Shown: positions 33,112-42,950, numbered from the stretch's first letter. The stretch: 52,944 nucleotides of DNA from Lachnospiraceae bacterium (GCA_016291475.1 JAEEXJ010000006.1:1-52944), one strand, 5' to 3'. Notes: a model not told the origin generated them from the sequence alone. Translations and numbers: made by a program.

Positions 33112-34710
33112 ATGAAAAAACGATTTGCAGCACTTTTACCGGTAGTTATGACTGTGGCAAGTCTTTCAGCATGCGGAAATGCATACGGAGGGGATTATGC
33201 CGCGGGACCTGCCTCAGTGAGTTATGAGCCTGTGGCAAACTATGATGCGTCGGATATCGGATATGAATATGCCTATGAAATGAATTCACTGATCGGAGAT
33301 AACAGCGGGGCATCCGAAGAATTCAATACCGAAGAGTATCTGAGCATTAAGGAAAACGGCTTTGTTCTGGTCGCTGATAACCCGCTTTCAACATTCTCCG
33401 CGGATGTGGATACCGGATCATATTGCAATCTCAGAAGGATCATAAATGACGGCTGGAGTCTTGATAACGTTGCAAGCTCTGTCAGAACCGAAGAGATCAT
33501 CAATTATTTTGATTATGATGTAAATGACAGATCCGATGTATTCAGTGTTCAGTATGAAGTGGGAAATTGCCCCTGGAATGAAGATCATAAGCTTCTGGTA
33601 ATGACTTTCCAGGCTAACGCAGGTGAAGAAGTTACCAATGAGGGTAATAATTTTGTATTCCTCATCGATTCCTCAGGATCAATGAGCAGCCCCGATAAGC
33701 TGGCTCTTGCTATAGAAAGCTTTAAGATGCTGGCTGAATCTCTGGGTGAAAATGACAGAGTATCCATCGTGACTTATTCCGGAGACAGCAGAGTTCTCCT
33801 GGAGGGATCCAATAATTACACCAAAATCTGCAAGGCGCTTGATAAGATCAGCGCAGGAGGAGGAACCAACGGATCGGGCGGAATTACCGCGGCTTATGAA
33901 TGCGCAAATAATAACTTTATCGAGGGCGGAAATAACCGTGTCATCATCGCATCCGACGGAGATATGAATCTCGGAGTCACCAGCACCGGAGGACTTACGG
34001 ATCTTATAACCGAAGAAAAAGAATCCGGAGTATTCTTAACCGTTCTTGGATTCGGAAGCGGAAATTACAGCGATGCAAATATGGAATCCATAGCGGATGC
34101 GGGAAACGGAAATTATTATTACATCGATACCATAGATGAAGCCCGTAGAGTACTTGTAGATAAGCTTAAGCAGACAACACTTACCGTAGCCAAGGACGTT
34201 AAATTCCAGGCAGAATTTAATCCTGCGGTTGTTTATTCTTACAGACAGATCGGATACGAGAACAGAGTGATGTCAGCCAGTGATTTCAACGACGATACCA
34301 AGGACGGAGGAGAAGTGGGAGCAGGCCAGCAGGTCACTATAGCCTATGAGATCGAACTTGCGGGTACACAGGAAGACGGAATCGACCTTAAGTACCAGGA
34401 TTCCGAGATCGTAGAGGGGTTAGAAAATGAGCTCTGTACCGTAGCCGTCAGATATAAAGAGCCCGATGCCGATGAGAGCTCAAAGCTTACCTATGTGGTC
34501 GAAATGGGTGAAGGAGAGGAAGAGGCTTGTTCTGAGGACTTCAATTTCATAGCGGGCATCATCGAAGCTTCCATGGTCATCAGAGACAGTGATTACACCG
34601 GCACCGCAACTTTGGACAGTGCATATATCCTTGCTAACAGCGGAACTAAGGGAGATGAATACAGAATAGAGTTCTGTGACCTTCTTGTAGAGCTTGGAGC
34701 ACATGATTGA
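33112..34710 (+). CDS. YfbK-type von Willebrand factor A lipoprotein
   Basis: A 532-aa exported lipoprotein: signal peptide MKKRFAALLPVVMTVASLSAC with lipobox LSAC. Then comes a vWF_A N-terminal region (VADNPLSTFSADVDTGSYCNLRR), the vWA domain with MIDAS motif DSSGSMS (about residue 186) and GGGTNGSGG, and a C-terminal region like the YfbK/DUF3520 domain. It should bind a divalent metal and a protein partner outside the membrane; the role is unknown. The frame is open from 33076, but ATG 33112 has SD GGAGG and gives the signal peptide. Confidence 0.88.
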   Translation: MKKRFAALLPVVMTVASLSACGNAYGGDYAAGPASVSYEPVANYDASDIGYEYAYEMNSLIGDNSGASEEFNTEEYLSIKENGFVLVADNPLSTFSADVDTGSYCNLRRIINDGWSLDNVASSVRTEEIINYFDYDVNDRSDVFSVQYEVGNCPWNEDHKLLVMTFQANAGEEVTNEGNNFVFLIDSSGSMSSPDKLALAIESFKMLAESLGENDRVSIVTYSGDSRVLLEGSNNYTKICKALDKISAGGGTNGSGGITAAYECANNNFIEGGNNRVIIASDGDMNLGVTSTGGLTDLITEEKESGVFLTVLGFGSGNYSDANMESIADAGNGNYYYIDTIDEARRVLVDKLKQTTLTVAKDVKFQAEFNPAVVYSYRQIGYENRVMSASDFNDDTKDGGEVGAGQQVTIAYEIELAGTQEDGIDLKYQDSEIVEGLENELCTVAVRYKEPDADESSKLTYVVEMGEGEEEACSEDFNFIAGIIEASMVIRDSDYTGTATLDSAYILANSGTKGDEYRIEFCDLLVELGAHD

Positions 34711-34744
34711 TCAAGGCATTTTGCCAAAAAGTCCCCGTTTTTTG

Positions 34745-34773
34745 TTGCCATAATCCGCCGTAAATGGTATTAT
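34745..34773 (+). promoter_or_regulatory. Promoter of the SCIFF peptide gene
   Basis: The -35 TTGCCA (34745-34750) and -10 TATTAT (34768-34773) are 17 bp apart, and TG at 34765-34766 makes it an extended -10. The leader would be about 40 nt, with SD GAGGGA 5 nt before the ATG. Confidence 0.7.
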
Positions 34774-34819
34774 TTTTCGGAAATACAAATTTCAAATATA
34801 TGATTGATGAGGGATTGAA

Positions 34820-34966
34820 ATGAAAAGAATCAAAACTCTTGAAACCCGTAATCTTTGCGAAAGCGCTAAGAAGGGCGGATGCGGCGAGTGCCAGACTTCA
34901 TGTCAGTCTGCTTGCAAGACCAGCTGTGGTGTTGCTAACCAGAAGTGCGAAAATAAAGCTAAATAA
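34820..34966 (+). CDS. scfA: SCIFF ranthipeptide precursor (six cysteines in forty-five)
   Basis: A 48-aa precursor peptide beginning MKRIKTLETRNLCES and carrying the near-invariant SCIFF core CGECQTSCQSACKTSC followed by C43. Six core cysteines (21, 24, 28, 32, 36, 43) are present, plus an extra C13 in the leader-like part. Maturation forms thioether crosslinks from Cys sulfur to residues in the peptide, made by the adjacent radical SAM enzyme. SCIFF peptides are almost universal in Clostridia; work in some Clostridium species links them to cell-density signalling. A hairpin separates it from the maturase gene. Confidence 0.95.
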   Translation: MKRIKTLETRNLCESAKKGGCGECQTSCQSACKTSCGVANQKCENKAK

Positions 34967-34993
34967 GTAGTTTTTCTCGGACAATGAAGTAAA

Positions 34994-35029
34994 CCCCTTT
35001 TGCCGGCTCTGCTGACAAAAGGGGCTTTT
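34994..35029 (+). terminator. Terminator/attenuator between SCIFF and its maturase
   Basis: CCCCTTTTG (34994-35002) pairs perfectly with CAAAAGGGG (35016-35024) around 13 nt, followed by CTTTTATT. No promoter is obvious between it and the maturase start, so partial read-through would give much more peptide than enzyme. Confidence 0.82.
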
Positions 35030-35069
35030 ATTATAAGGCATTTTCCGATAAATAATTCTAGGAGATAAG

Positions 35070-36443
35070 ATGGTTCACCAGTATAAACTTAACGGATTTA
35101 ATATAGTTTTGGATTCATGTTCGGGCTCTGTTCATGATGTGGATGAAGTCGCTTACGACATGATCGAAATGTTCCCGGATACGTCCAAGGATGAGATCAT
35201 AGAAAAGCTATCCGCTAAATATGCGGACCGTGATGATGTTACAAAGGAAGACCTCCTTGATTGCTACGAAGACATCGTTTCACTCAAAGAGGCCGGAAAA
35301 CTTTTTACCGAAGATACATTTGAAGATATGGCAGGGACTTTTAAGGAGCGCAGCGGAAATGTTGTCAAAGCTCTTTGTCTCCATGTTGCACATACCTGTA
35401 ACCTGAACTGTTCGTACTGTTTTGCAAGTCAGGGAAAATATCACGGCGACAGGGCACTTATGAGTTTTGAAGTCGGAAAGCGTGCTCTTGATTTTCTCGT
35501 AGAGAATTCCGGAACAAGAACCAACCTTGAGGTGGACTTTTTCGGCGGCGAGCCTTTGATGAATTTCGATGTCGTTAAAGAACTTGTTAAGTATGCAAGA
35601 AGCATCGAAAAAGAAAAGAATAAGAATTTCCGTTTTACGCTTACGACAAACGGCGTGCTTATAGATGATGATGTCATCGAGTTTGCCAATAAGGAGATGA
35701 GTAATGTGGTCTTGTCTCTTGACGGACGTAAGGAAGTTCACGACCGTTTCAGGGTGGACTACGCGGGAAACGGAAGCTACGACAGCATAATTCCCAAATT
35801 CAAAAAACTCGTGGATGCCAGAGGCGGAAAAGGCTATTACATCCGCGGAACATTCACTCATTTCAATCCTGATTTTACCAAGGATGTATTCCATATGGCG
35901 GATCTCGGATTCACGGAGCTCAGCATGGAACCGGTTGTCGGAAAGCCTGAGGATGAGACCACGCTTACGCCCGAAGATATCGAGATTGTTAAGGAGCAGT
36001 ACGAGATCCTGGCAAAGGATATGCTGAGACGTGAAAAGGAAGGAAAGCCCATTACTTTCTATCACTACATGCTCGACCTGACGGAAGGCCCCTGCATTTA
36101 TAAGAGAATCTCGGGCTGTGGTTCGGGCACCGAATATATGGCTGTCACTCCCTGGGGAGATCTGTATCCCTGTCATCAGTTCGTAGGAGAAGAATCTTAC
36201 AAACTCGGTGATGTATTTAACGGTGTCACCAATGATCCTCTCCGTGAGGAATTCAGAAGCTGCAATGCATATGCGAGAAAAGAGTGCAAGGACTGCTGGG
36301 CTAAGCTTTACTGTTCGGGAGGATGCGCGGCAAATGCGTTCCATGCTTCCGGATCAATAAGAGGCATCTACGAACCCGGATGCGAACTGTTTAAAAAGAG
36401 GATCGAGTGTGCGATCATGATGCGTGTCAGCGAAAACGCATAA
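35070..36443 (+). CDS. scfB: Radical SAM SCIFF peptide maturase
   Basis: A 457-aa radical SAM/SPASM enzyme that installs thioether bonds in the SCIFF peptide. The N-terminal ~95 residues form a peptide-recognition (RRE-like) domain. The radical SAM motif is C110-x3-C114-x2-C117 (HTCNLNCSYC). The C-terminal SPASM domain has the cysteine series CGSG...YPCHQF...CNAYARKECKDCWAKLYCSGGC for two auxiliary 4Fe-4S clusters. SD AGGAGAT lies upstream. The suf operon in the same window could supply the clusters. Confidence 0.95.
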   Translation: MVHQYKLNGFNIVLDSCSGSVHDVDEVAYDMIEMFPDTSKDEIIEKLSAKYADRDDVTKEDLLDCYEDIVSLKEAGKLFTEDTFEDMAGTFKERSGNVVKALCLHVAHTCNLNCSYCFASQGKYHGDRALMSFEVGKRALDFLVENSGTRTNLEVDFFGGEPLMNFDVVKELVKYARSIEKEKNKNFRFTLTTNGVLIDDDVIEFANKEMSNVVLSLDGRKEVHDRFRVDYAGNGSYDSIIPKFKKLVDARGGKGYYIRGTFTHFNPDFTKDVFHMADLGFTELSMEPVVGKPEDETTLTPEDIEIVKEQYEILAKDMLRREKEGKPITFYHYMLDLTEGPCIYKRISGCGSGTEYMAVTPWGDLYPCHQFVGEESYKLGDVFNGVTNDPLREEFRSCNAYARKECKDCWAKLYCSGGCAANAFHASGSIRGIYEPGCELFKKRIECAIMMRVSENA

Positions 36444-36454
36444 GGAAGAGTAAT

Positions 36455-37660
36455 ATGGAAACTCCAATAGTTGATTTTCTGGAACAGTTGCAGAAATCCG
36501 ATACCGCCAGACTCCATATGCCGGGGCATAAGGGAAAAACATACGGCTATAAAAATATTCCCGGATGGCTCAGTGATGCATTTGCGTATGACATTACGGA
36601 GATAAAGGGAGCGGATGATCTGTATCATCCGGAGGGGATCATAAAAGAGAGCGAAGCCATCGCTTCGGAAATCTACGGAACGGATACATTCTATGTAACC
36701 GAGGGATCCACCCAGGCTATCAAAGCCATGATATGGCTTGCCAAGAGGCATTGGGAAAAAACGTTGGTGCCGGTATCATGTGATGAATACGGTTCAGAGC
36801 CTCAGCCCTACATGTTTGTGATAGGTAAATTTCACAAAGCGTTATTGTATGCCGCAACTCTTCTTAATGTGAATCTGATTAAAATAGAAGAAGAGAATTT
36901 AAGTGCGGATGAAGTTTTAAATAAAATCTATGATAATACCGTCGAAGAGATTAATCCCATCGGAGTATATGTGACTTATCCGGATTATTTCGGAAGTGTC
37001 ACGGACCTTGCCGCACTGAAGCGTGAACTGTGGGCGGTCAACATTCCTCTTTTGGTTGACGGTGCTCATTCTGCGTATTTTAAATTTCTGGATGCGGATA
37101 AGTATCCCGCATATCTACACCCTGTGGATTGTCTGGCGGATATATCGTGCACATCCGCTCATAAAACTTTGCCGACGCATACAGGCGCGGCTTATCTTCA
37201 CATAAACGAATCTTTTTCCGATGTGATACCCGATGCTAAATATGCGCTGGATATGTTCGGCTCTTCCAGCCCCTCCTACCTTATCATGGCAAGTCTGGAT
37301 GCGTTCAATGCAGAGGCGGAAGCATTTAAAGAGGCGCTTGATTCTTTTTGCGACAAAGTAATCATTCTCAAAAAAGAAATTTCAGATCTTGGATTTAATG
37401 TATCCGAATCCGACCCTCTCAGGATAGTGGTAAGGAATGATGCAAAGTACACCGGCAATGATATGGCCGCATCTCTTCGTGCTTGCAAATGCGAACCCGA
37501 ATGCTGCGATGAAGGTTATGTTGTTATGATGCTCACGCCATATAATGGTGATGAGGATCTTGCACGTATCAAAGAAGCATTTATGAATCTGAAGAATTCA
37601 TTACGTGCAGAAAGTGATTCGCCTGAAACCGGTTACAACTGTTTGAGGAATTTCTTTTGA
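36455..37660 (+). CDS. Orn/Lys/Arg decarboxylase-type PLP enzyme
   Basis: A 401-aa fold type I PLP enzyme of the Orn/Lys/Arg decarboxylase family (YaaO/SpeA-like). Visible are the N-terminal LHMPGHKGK, GSTQAIKAMI, VDGAHSAYF with the pyridine-binding Asp, and the PLP lysine in CTSAHKTLPTHTGAAY. It is shorter than YaaO (~480 aa), mostly at the C-terminus. The frame is open from 36407, but ATG 36455 has SD AAGGAAG. It sits 11 nt after scfB and overlaps the next gene. In Bacillus the homologue lies beside the tmk-yaaR-holB block. Substrate is uncertain. Confidence 0.85.
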   Translation: METPIVDFLEQLQKSDTARLHMPGHKGKTYGYKNIPGWLSDAFAYDITEIKGADDLYHPEGIIKESEAIASEIYGTDTFYVTEGSTQAIKAMIWLAKRHWEKTLVPVSCDEYGSEPQPYMFVIGKFHKALLYAATLLNVNLIKIEEENLSADEVLNKIYDNTVEEINPIGVYVTYPDYFGSVTDLAALKRELWAVNIPLLVDGAHSAYFKFLDADKYPAYLHPVDCLADISCTSAHKTLPTHTGAAYLHINESFSDVIPDAKYALDMFGSSSPSYLIMASLDAFNAEAEAFKEALDSFCDKVIILKKEISDLGFNVSESDPLRIVVRNDAKYTGNDMAASLRACKCEPECCDEGYVVMMLTPYNGDEDLARIKEAFMNLKNSLRAESDSPETGYNCLRNFF

Positions 37661-38454
37661 TGATATACGAGCTTCATTATTCGAAGACAAATACATATCT
37701 GATAAAAGGAGATACGGGTGTACTTCTGTTTGATACGGGATGGGCGGGATCGTTTCCCGACTTTTGCAGATCGCTTAAAGAGACCGGTATCGCGGTAAAG
37801 GATATCGGCTGCATCATGATCTCACACTTTCATCCCGACCATATGGGTATAGCTCAGGAGATTGCAAATGAAGGTGCGACTATCCTTGTTGCGGATGTTC
37901 AAAAAGAATTCATTCACAATTCCGACGAAATATTTGCAAGAGAAAACAAGTATCGTTTTATACCCATAGATGATGAGAAGATCAGACTGTTCTCTGTGGA
38001 TAAGAGCAGGGACATTTTAAAAGAGATGGGGATAACTGGAGAAGTTTTCCATACTCCCGGACACAGTGAAGACAGTATATCTCTTATGCTGGATGACGGC
38101 TCTCTGTTTGTCGGGGATCTGAATCCCTTATATGAACTGGAACTGCATAAGGGTACGCAAATAGAAAAAAGCTGGAATAAGCTGCTTGCGCGTAATCCCC
38201 GTAAGATATATTACGGACATGCAAAGACTGCGGAGATAAATACCGTAACGGAAAAGCCTTTGCCGGATAAAGATATGTATGATCTTGTTTCCAGGATCAT
38301 GAAGATGACGGATAAAGGCTGTGACGTTAACAGGATCGCCAAAAAGACAGGTGCGGATAATGAATTTATTCAGGACGTACTCAGGATGTATCTGACACAT
38401 CAAAATGTCGGAGTACAGGGTATCCTGGACAGGATCGAAATAAAGAACAGATAA
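37660..38454 (+). CDS. Metallo-beta-lactamase-fold hydrolase
   Basis: A 264-aa MBL-fold protein with the di-metal motif HFHPDH (SHFHPDHMGI), HTPGHSEDS, FVGDLNP and the final HAK His. It has a C-terminal helical extension (about 200-264). The family includes thiolesterases and phosphodiesterases, so the substrate is open. The ATG overlaps the decarboxylase TGA (TGATG), ending the operon that starts at the SCIFF peptide. Confidence 0.85.
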   Translation: MIYELHYSKTNTYLIKGDTGVLLFDTGWAGSFPDFCRSLKETGIAVKDIGCIMISHFHPDHMGIAQEIANEGATILVADVQKEFIHNSDEIFARENKYRFIPIDDEKIRLFSVDKSRDILKEMGITGEVFHTPGHSEDSISLMLDDGSLFVGDLNPLYELELHKGTQIEKSWNKLLARNPRKIYYGHAKTAEINTVTEKPLPDKDMYDLVSRIMKMTDKGCDVNRIAKKTGADNEFIQDVLRMYLTHQNVGVQGILDRIEIKNR

Positions 38455-38457
38455 AAA

Positions 38458-38505
38458 CAGCCCTTCACTTTGACAGGTTCAAGGTGAAGGGCTGATTGCA
38501 TTTTT
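38458..38505. terminator. Bidirectional terminator between convergent genes
   Basis: The arm CAGCCCTTCACTTTGA (38458-38473) pairs with TCAAGGTGAAGGGCTG (38479-38494). On the plus strand ATTGCATTTTT follows; on the minus strand the hairpin runs into TTTTTATC. It serves both the MBL gene and the convergent lipoprotein gene. Confidence 0.9.
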
Positions 38506-38506
38506 C

Positions 38507-40285
38507 TTACTTAAATATCCAGCGTGTGTCGTCTTTGCCGCTGATCCAGCTTACATCCCACTCGGCGGATCGTCCGTCCGGTGTCTCGGCGTGCAGTGTG
38601 TATATCGGGGCACCTTCGGGTACGGTAACCCAGTAAGATACGATCTCTCCCTTGTCACGTATCTCGGGTTTGGTATCTCCGATGGTGAACTCGGTACCGT
38701 TCTGAAGTGATACGACATAAACGTTGTCGGATCCTTCGCCGACATTCATCGGCATGTTGAAATCCCATGCGTCATCACTATGTGGATTTACCATGACCAT
38801 AAAGAGGGCATCATCCGGAGCGTAACTCATAAATTCGTTCCAATTTTCTGCCGTGCGGTGGCGGGCATAATCCGCATATGCATAATGAGGTGCATTTACA
38901 CACTCCGGTCTGTCGATGGTTTCTTCGTATATTTCTATGTAATCGTCTTTCCAGTATTCGATCGTTATCTGAGTCCCGTCTTCCGAGAAAGTAAGACCGC
39001 AGATCTCGGTTCCGTCAATGGTATATATCGGATGATCCTCATAATCATATACGGTATCCATGTATGAGTAGAATGAATCCCAGACCTTATCACCGTGTAT
39101 GAAATTAGCACCGTAAAACTTGTGCTCGGGCCAGGCACTTCTCATATTGAAAATGGTGTATTCACTCATGTGGGGATTGATGTGAGTATCTATGATCAGT
39201 TCGTCTCCGAACACTTCTATGTCCATAATGGCACTGCCCTCGATCCCGTACTCATCTAGACCATGTTCCCATCCGTTTATGGAAAAAGTATTGAATTCGA
39301 AGGAAACGTCCTGCTCGAGGGGATGGATCTCATATCTTCCGTAATATGCATCTTCCACATCTTCCATCTCTTCGATATTACCTTCGGAATCGGTATATAT
39401 CTGATAAACGGTCGATGGGTATTTGTGTTCAAGGACAGAGGTATCAAGTACGCCGCTCATATCAGCGTCATCATTTATGGTGCAAAGGGAGGCCTGCTGA
39501 TAATTACTCTCATCCATGTATGCGGCAAGAAATCTGAAATCGGTGTATTCCTGAAGCGCTTCGAAAGTTATATCATCAAGTCTCTGGATAAGGAATCCTT
39601 CATCCGTATTCGCAATTATCTGAGCATAAAACTTTGCATTTTTCTGAAGCTCTTCATCATGCGTTACATTATTTTCACGGATCAATAACCACTTCATTAA
39701 GTAGTCGTAATCGGAATCCGGTGAACGGAAAACCTGATAAGAGATGTTTGATCCGCCGTTTCCTACTTCCTCAAGATACATATAATCATATCCCGCGCTT
39801 TGTGCGATCATAAATCTTCCGGCGGATGTATCCGTATCCGTCCAGCAACCGAAGGAATCGATCAGATCACCCAATGTGATCTCATACCTGTGTACTCCGG
39901 GAAAATTATCATCAAGATATTCATCAAAGAGGATCGTTCCGCTGCATTTTTGATCGGTGCCCGGGCTTAAAAATTCGCACTCACCGTTATTACTTATATC
40001 AATCTGTGCATATTCATTACCTGTTTCAAGATCCACAAAAGTCCATTTACCTGCGGCAAATGAAAGGATCGAATCGGGGTCGGAGTAATCAAGTTCACTG
40101 ATGGAGACTTCCGAGGTCTCATCTTCTATATCTTCATCTTCCGATTCGTCTTCGGCCTTATCCTCGTCCTCTTTATCATCTTCCTGATGCATATTCTGAT
40201 CCGCAGCATTACCTGCGCATCCCGAAAGACTTATGCAGAATGAACAACCGAGGGCGAGCAATATCATTAGCAAACATTTCTTCAT
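38507..40285 (-). CDS. Large acidic lipoprotein of unknown function
   Basis: A 592-aa exported protein I do not recognise. The signal peptide MKKCLLMILLALGCSFCISL ends in lipobox LSGC, followed by a very acidic linker (about residues 35-62, repeated ED). The part around residue 70-190 (FAAGKWTFVDLETGNEYAQIDI...GTILFDEYLDD) has a lipocalin-like beta pattern, and the C-terminal part (EFTIGDTKPEIRDKGEIVSYWVTVPEGAPIYTL) looks beta-rich too. SD GGGAG precedes the ATG. It is divergent from the GH95 gene, from which it is separated by 97 nt. Confidence 0.8.
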   Translation of the reverse strand: MKKCLLMILLALGCSFCISLSGCAGNAADQNMHQEDDKEDEDKAEDESEDEDIEDETSEVSISELDYSDPDSILSFAAGKWTFVDLETGNEYAQIDISNNGECEFLSPGTDQKCSGTILFDEYLDDNFPGVHRYEITLGDLIDSFGCWTDTDTSAGRFMIAQSAGYDYMYLEEVGNGGSNISYQVFRSPDSDYDYLMKWLLIRENNVTHDEELQKNAKFYAQIIANTDEGFLIQRLDDITFEALQEYTDFRFLAAYMDESNYQQASLCTINDDADMSGVLDTSVLEHKYPSTVYQIYTDSEGNIEEMEDVEDAYYGRYEIHPLEQDVSFEFNTFSINGWEHGLDEYGIEGSAIMDIEVFGDELIIDTHINPHMSEYTIFNMRSAWPEHKFYGANFIHGDKVWDSFYSYMDTVYDYEDHPIYTIDGTEICGLTFSEDGTQITIEYWKDDYIEIYEETIDRPECVNAPHYAYADYARHRTAENWNEFMSYAPDDALFMVMVNPHSDDAWDFNMPMNVGEGSDNVYVVSLQNGTEFTIGDTKPEIRDKGEIVSYWVTVPEGAPIYTLHAETPDGRSAEWDVSWISGKDDTRWIFK

Positions 40286-40382
40286 ATCAGCTCCCTGGAT
40301 AACAAAACATTTTTATAGTCGTTATTATAATATAAAATGCAATATAATATAAACGTCAGTAATTGCTCAAAAGGGTATATAT
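40286..40382. promoter_or_regulatory. Divergent promoter region
   Basis: This AT-rich 97-nt gap separates the minus-strand lipoprotein and the plus-strand GH95 gene. On the plus strand TATAAT occurs at 40326-40331 and 40343-40348. On the minus strand TTGCAT (complement of 40337-40342) stands 19 bp from TATAAA. Exact start sites cannot be assigned. Confidence 0.5.
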
Positions 40383-42545
40383 ATGAACAGACTGTGGTAT
40401 GACAAGGCAACAAGCGATTGGAACTGTGCACTGCCTCTCGGTAACGGTTTTATGGGAGCCATGTGTTTCGGGGGTACGCTTATTGACAGGTTCCAATTGA
40501 ATAATGACAGCATCTGGTGGAGCGGTCCGCGTGACCGCATTAATCCCGATGCAAAAGAAAGTATTCCCGTTATCAGAAAGCTTATACGTGAAGGCAGGAT
40601 CACTGAGGCTGAGGATATGGCCAATGAAACTCTGGCCGGCATACCCGAATATCAAAGTCACTATGAACCTCTGGGAGATCTGTTTATCATTCCCGAAGGA
40701 AGTGAGAGGATTCAGATACTCGGTATCAGGGAACACTGGAGCGGACAGCTTAACCGTATCGAAGAAATCTCCGACTATAAAAGAGAACTGAATATAGATA
40801 ACGGTATTCACACCGTCAGTTACACGAAGGAAGGTGTGAGGTTTGTACGGGAGAGCTTTATATCCTATCCCGATATAGTAATGGCCGTTAAATGTCAGGG
40901 TGCTCCGCTTCGGATTTTCTCCGAGCGTGCGGATCAGTGTGAGAAAGTATATATGCTTTCGGATAATACTCTCTGCATGGAAGGAAGGACCGGTGCGGGA
41001 GGGACTTCTTTTTGCATGGTCATCCGCATCGTAAAAGGAAACCCGTATATCAAAGGAAGAACACTTCATACGGACGGAGATACAGAGATCCTGGTGGCTT
41101 CACAGACTGATTACTATTGCAAAGACTATGTTGAAGATGCGGTCAGGATTCTCGATGAAGCTGAGAAGCTCGGATATGAGAAGCTGAAACAAAGACATAT
41201 CTGTGATGTGTCCGAATTGATGAACCGCTGCACGCTTTCGATTGAATGCGAAGACCGTGATAACATGCCTACAGATATAAGGCTTAGGAACGTTCAGAAC
41301 GGAGAGAACGATAACGGACTTATCAATCTTGCCTTTGCATACGGAAGATATCTTCTTGTTTCATCCAGCCGCCCGGGAAGCCTTCCCGCAAATCTGCAGG
41401 GAATATGGAACGACAGCTTCTCTCCCATGTGGGATAGCAAATACACGATCAATATAAATGCTCAGATGAATTACTGGCCGGCAGAAGTTACCGGTTTAAC
41501 AGAACTTCATACACCTCTTTTCGAACATATCAGGAAGATGGTTCCCAACGGCAGAAAAGCAGCTTCAGAGATGTACGGAGCAAGGGGCTGGATGGCACAT
41601 CATAATACCGACATATGGGGTGATTGTGCACCACAGGATACATGGCCTGCGGCTTCATACTGGCAGATGGGTGCGGCGTGGCTTTGTCTGCATATATTAG
41701 AACATTACCGCTATACCGGGGATAAGGCTTTTATGGAAGAGTATCTTCCCATAGTCAAGGAAGCCGCACTGTTTTTCGAAGATACGCTTATCGAAAATGA
41801 AGCGGGTCAGCTGGTCGTATCACCTTCCGTATCCCCAGAGAACACATATATTCTTCCGAGCGGTGAGAAAGGAACTATGTGTGAAGGAGCTTCCATGGAT
41901 GCTCAGATCCTGCATGAACTTTTTACCGGACTGATAGAAACAGGAATGATCTCGGAGTTTGAGAAAGACAGATATACAAAGATAATTAACAAGCTTCCAA
42001 AGTCTGTTATAGCTGACAACGGAACTCTTCAGGAGTGGGCTTATCCCTATGAGGAAGTTGAGATAGGACACAGGCACATATCACATTGCTTTGCTCTTTT
42101 CCCCGGAAAACAACTATTCGATGAACCCGGGTCAGACAAGCTTCTCAAAGCGGCGCGGGCTACCATCGAAAGGAGACTTTCCGGAGGAGGCGGTCATACG
42201 GGATGGTCCAGGGCATGGATCATCAATATGTGGGCCAGATTGCATGATGGTGATAAATGTTATGAGAACATAATCGCATTACTGCAAAAGTCCATGCTTC
42301 CCAATCTTTTCGACAATCATCCGCCATTCCAGATAGACGGCAATTTCGGACTTGTTTCCGGAATTGCGGAGATGCTCCTTCAGAGCCATGAAGGAGAAGA
42401 CAGACTGTTGCCGGCCCTGCCCGCAGCATGGAAAAACGGAAAAGTTACGGGCCTTCGTTCGCGTTTAGGTAAGATATATGATATTGAGTGGAAGAACGGA
42501 CAGCTTCTGTCTTACGAAGAAAAACAGCTATTAAAAAATCAATAA
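40383..42545 (+). CDS. GH95 family alpha-L-fucosidase (cytoplasmic)
   Basis: A 720-aa glycoside hydrolase of family 95, an inverting alpha-1,2-L-fucosidase family that also includes L-galactosidases. Family features are [24 protein letters not shown] at the N-terminus (two segments: LWYDKAT and [12 protein letters not shown]), [39 protein letters not shown] in the catalytic alpha/alpha barrel, [13 protein letters not shown] and the C-terminal [12 protein letters not shown]. No signal peptide is present, so it acts on imported oligosaccharides. Confidence 0.93.
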   Translation: MNRLWYDKATSDWNCALPLGNGFMGAMCFGGTLIDRFQLNNDSIWWSGPRDRINPDAKESIPVIRKLIREGRITEAEDMANETLAGIPEYQSHYEPLGDLFIIPEGSERIQILGIREHWSGQLNRIEEISDYKRELNIDNGIHTVSYTKEGVRFVRESFISYPDIVMAVKCQGAPLRIFSERADQCEKVYMLSDNTLCMEGRTGAGGTSFCMVIRIVKGNPYIKGRTLHTDGDTEILVASQTDYYCKDYVEDAVRILDEAEKLGYEKLKQRHICDVSELMNRCTLSIECEDRDNMPTDIRLRNVQNGENDNGLINLAFAYGRYLLVSSSRPGSLPANLQGIWNDSFSPMWDSKYTININAQMNYWPAEVTGLTELHTPLFEHIRKMVPNGRKAASEMYGARGWMAHHNTDIWGDCAPQDTWPAASYWQMGAAWLCLHILEHYRYTGDKAFMEEYLPIVKEAALFFEDTLIENEAGQLVVSPSVSPENTYILPSGEKGTMCEGASMDAQILHELFTGLIETGMISEFEKDRYTKIINKLPKSVIADNGTLQEWAYPYEEVEIGHRHISHCFALFPGKQLFDEPGSDKLLKAARATIERRLSGGGGHTGWSRAWIINMWARLHDGDKCYENIIALLQKSMLPNLFDNHPPFQIDGNFGLVSGIAEMLLQSHEGEDRLLPALPAAWKNGKVTGLRSRLGKIYDIEWKNGQLLSYEEKQLLKNQ

Positions 42546-42596
42546 ATGAGTCAGAGTGATATTTGAAAATCAAAATTTTAAACGGAGGAAAAAAAT

Positions 42597-42941
42597 ATGC
42601 CTTTTATTAATTCAAAAGTAACAGTTAAGATATCCGAAGAACAGGAAAGAGAACTTAAGACCAGGCTCGGTCAGGCTATCGCCATGGTTCCGGGAAAGAG
42701 CGAGAGCTGGCTTATGACAGGATTTGAGGACGGATATCATCTCTATTTCAGAGGAGATAACTCGGAGCCCATAGCATTTGTTGAGGTCAGCGTGTTCGGA
42801 AGTTCCGACAAGAATGCCTTTTCCAAGCTTACCGGAGAAATCTGCAAGATATTCGGAGAGGTTCTCGGAATCGCAGCGGACCATATATATGTAAAATACT
42901 CTGCCACAACCGACTGGGGATGGAACGGAAGCAACTTCTGA
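42597..42941 (+). CDS. MIF/tautomerase superfamily protein
   Basis: A 114-aa protein of the macrophage migration inhibitory factor family. The Pro following the initiator Met (MPFINSKV), which acts as the catalytic base after Met removal, is present, as is the C-terminal DWGWNGSNF typical of MIF. Phenylpyruvate-type tautomerase activity is the family prediction; the native substrate is unknown. SD GGAGG lies 8 nt upstream. Confidence 0.88.
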   Translation: MPFINSKVTVKISEEQERELKTRLGQAIAMVPGKSESWLMTGFEDGYHLYFRGDNSEPIAFVEVSVFGSSDKNAFSKLTGEICKIFGEVLGIAADHIYVKYSATTDWGWNGSNF

Positions 42942-42950
42942 TATCCGCTT

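Noticed and set aside
35280..36344. 354-codon open frame on the minus strand opposite scfB
   Set aside because: It is antisense to a gene with a full radical SAM/SPASM signature, has no recognisable motif or ribosome binding site, and reflects the codon bias of the plus strand.
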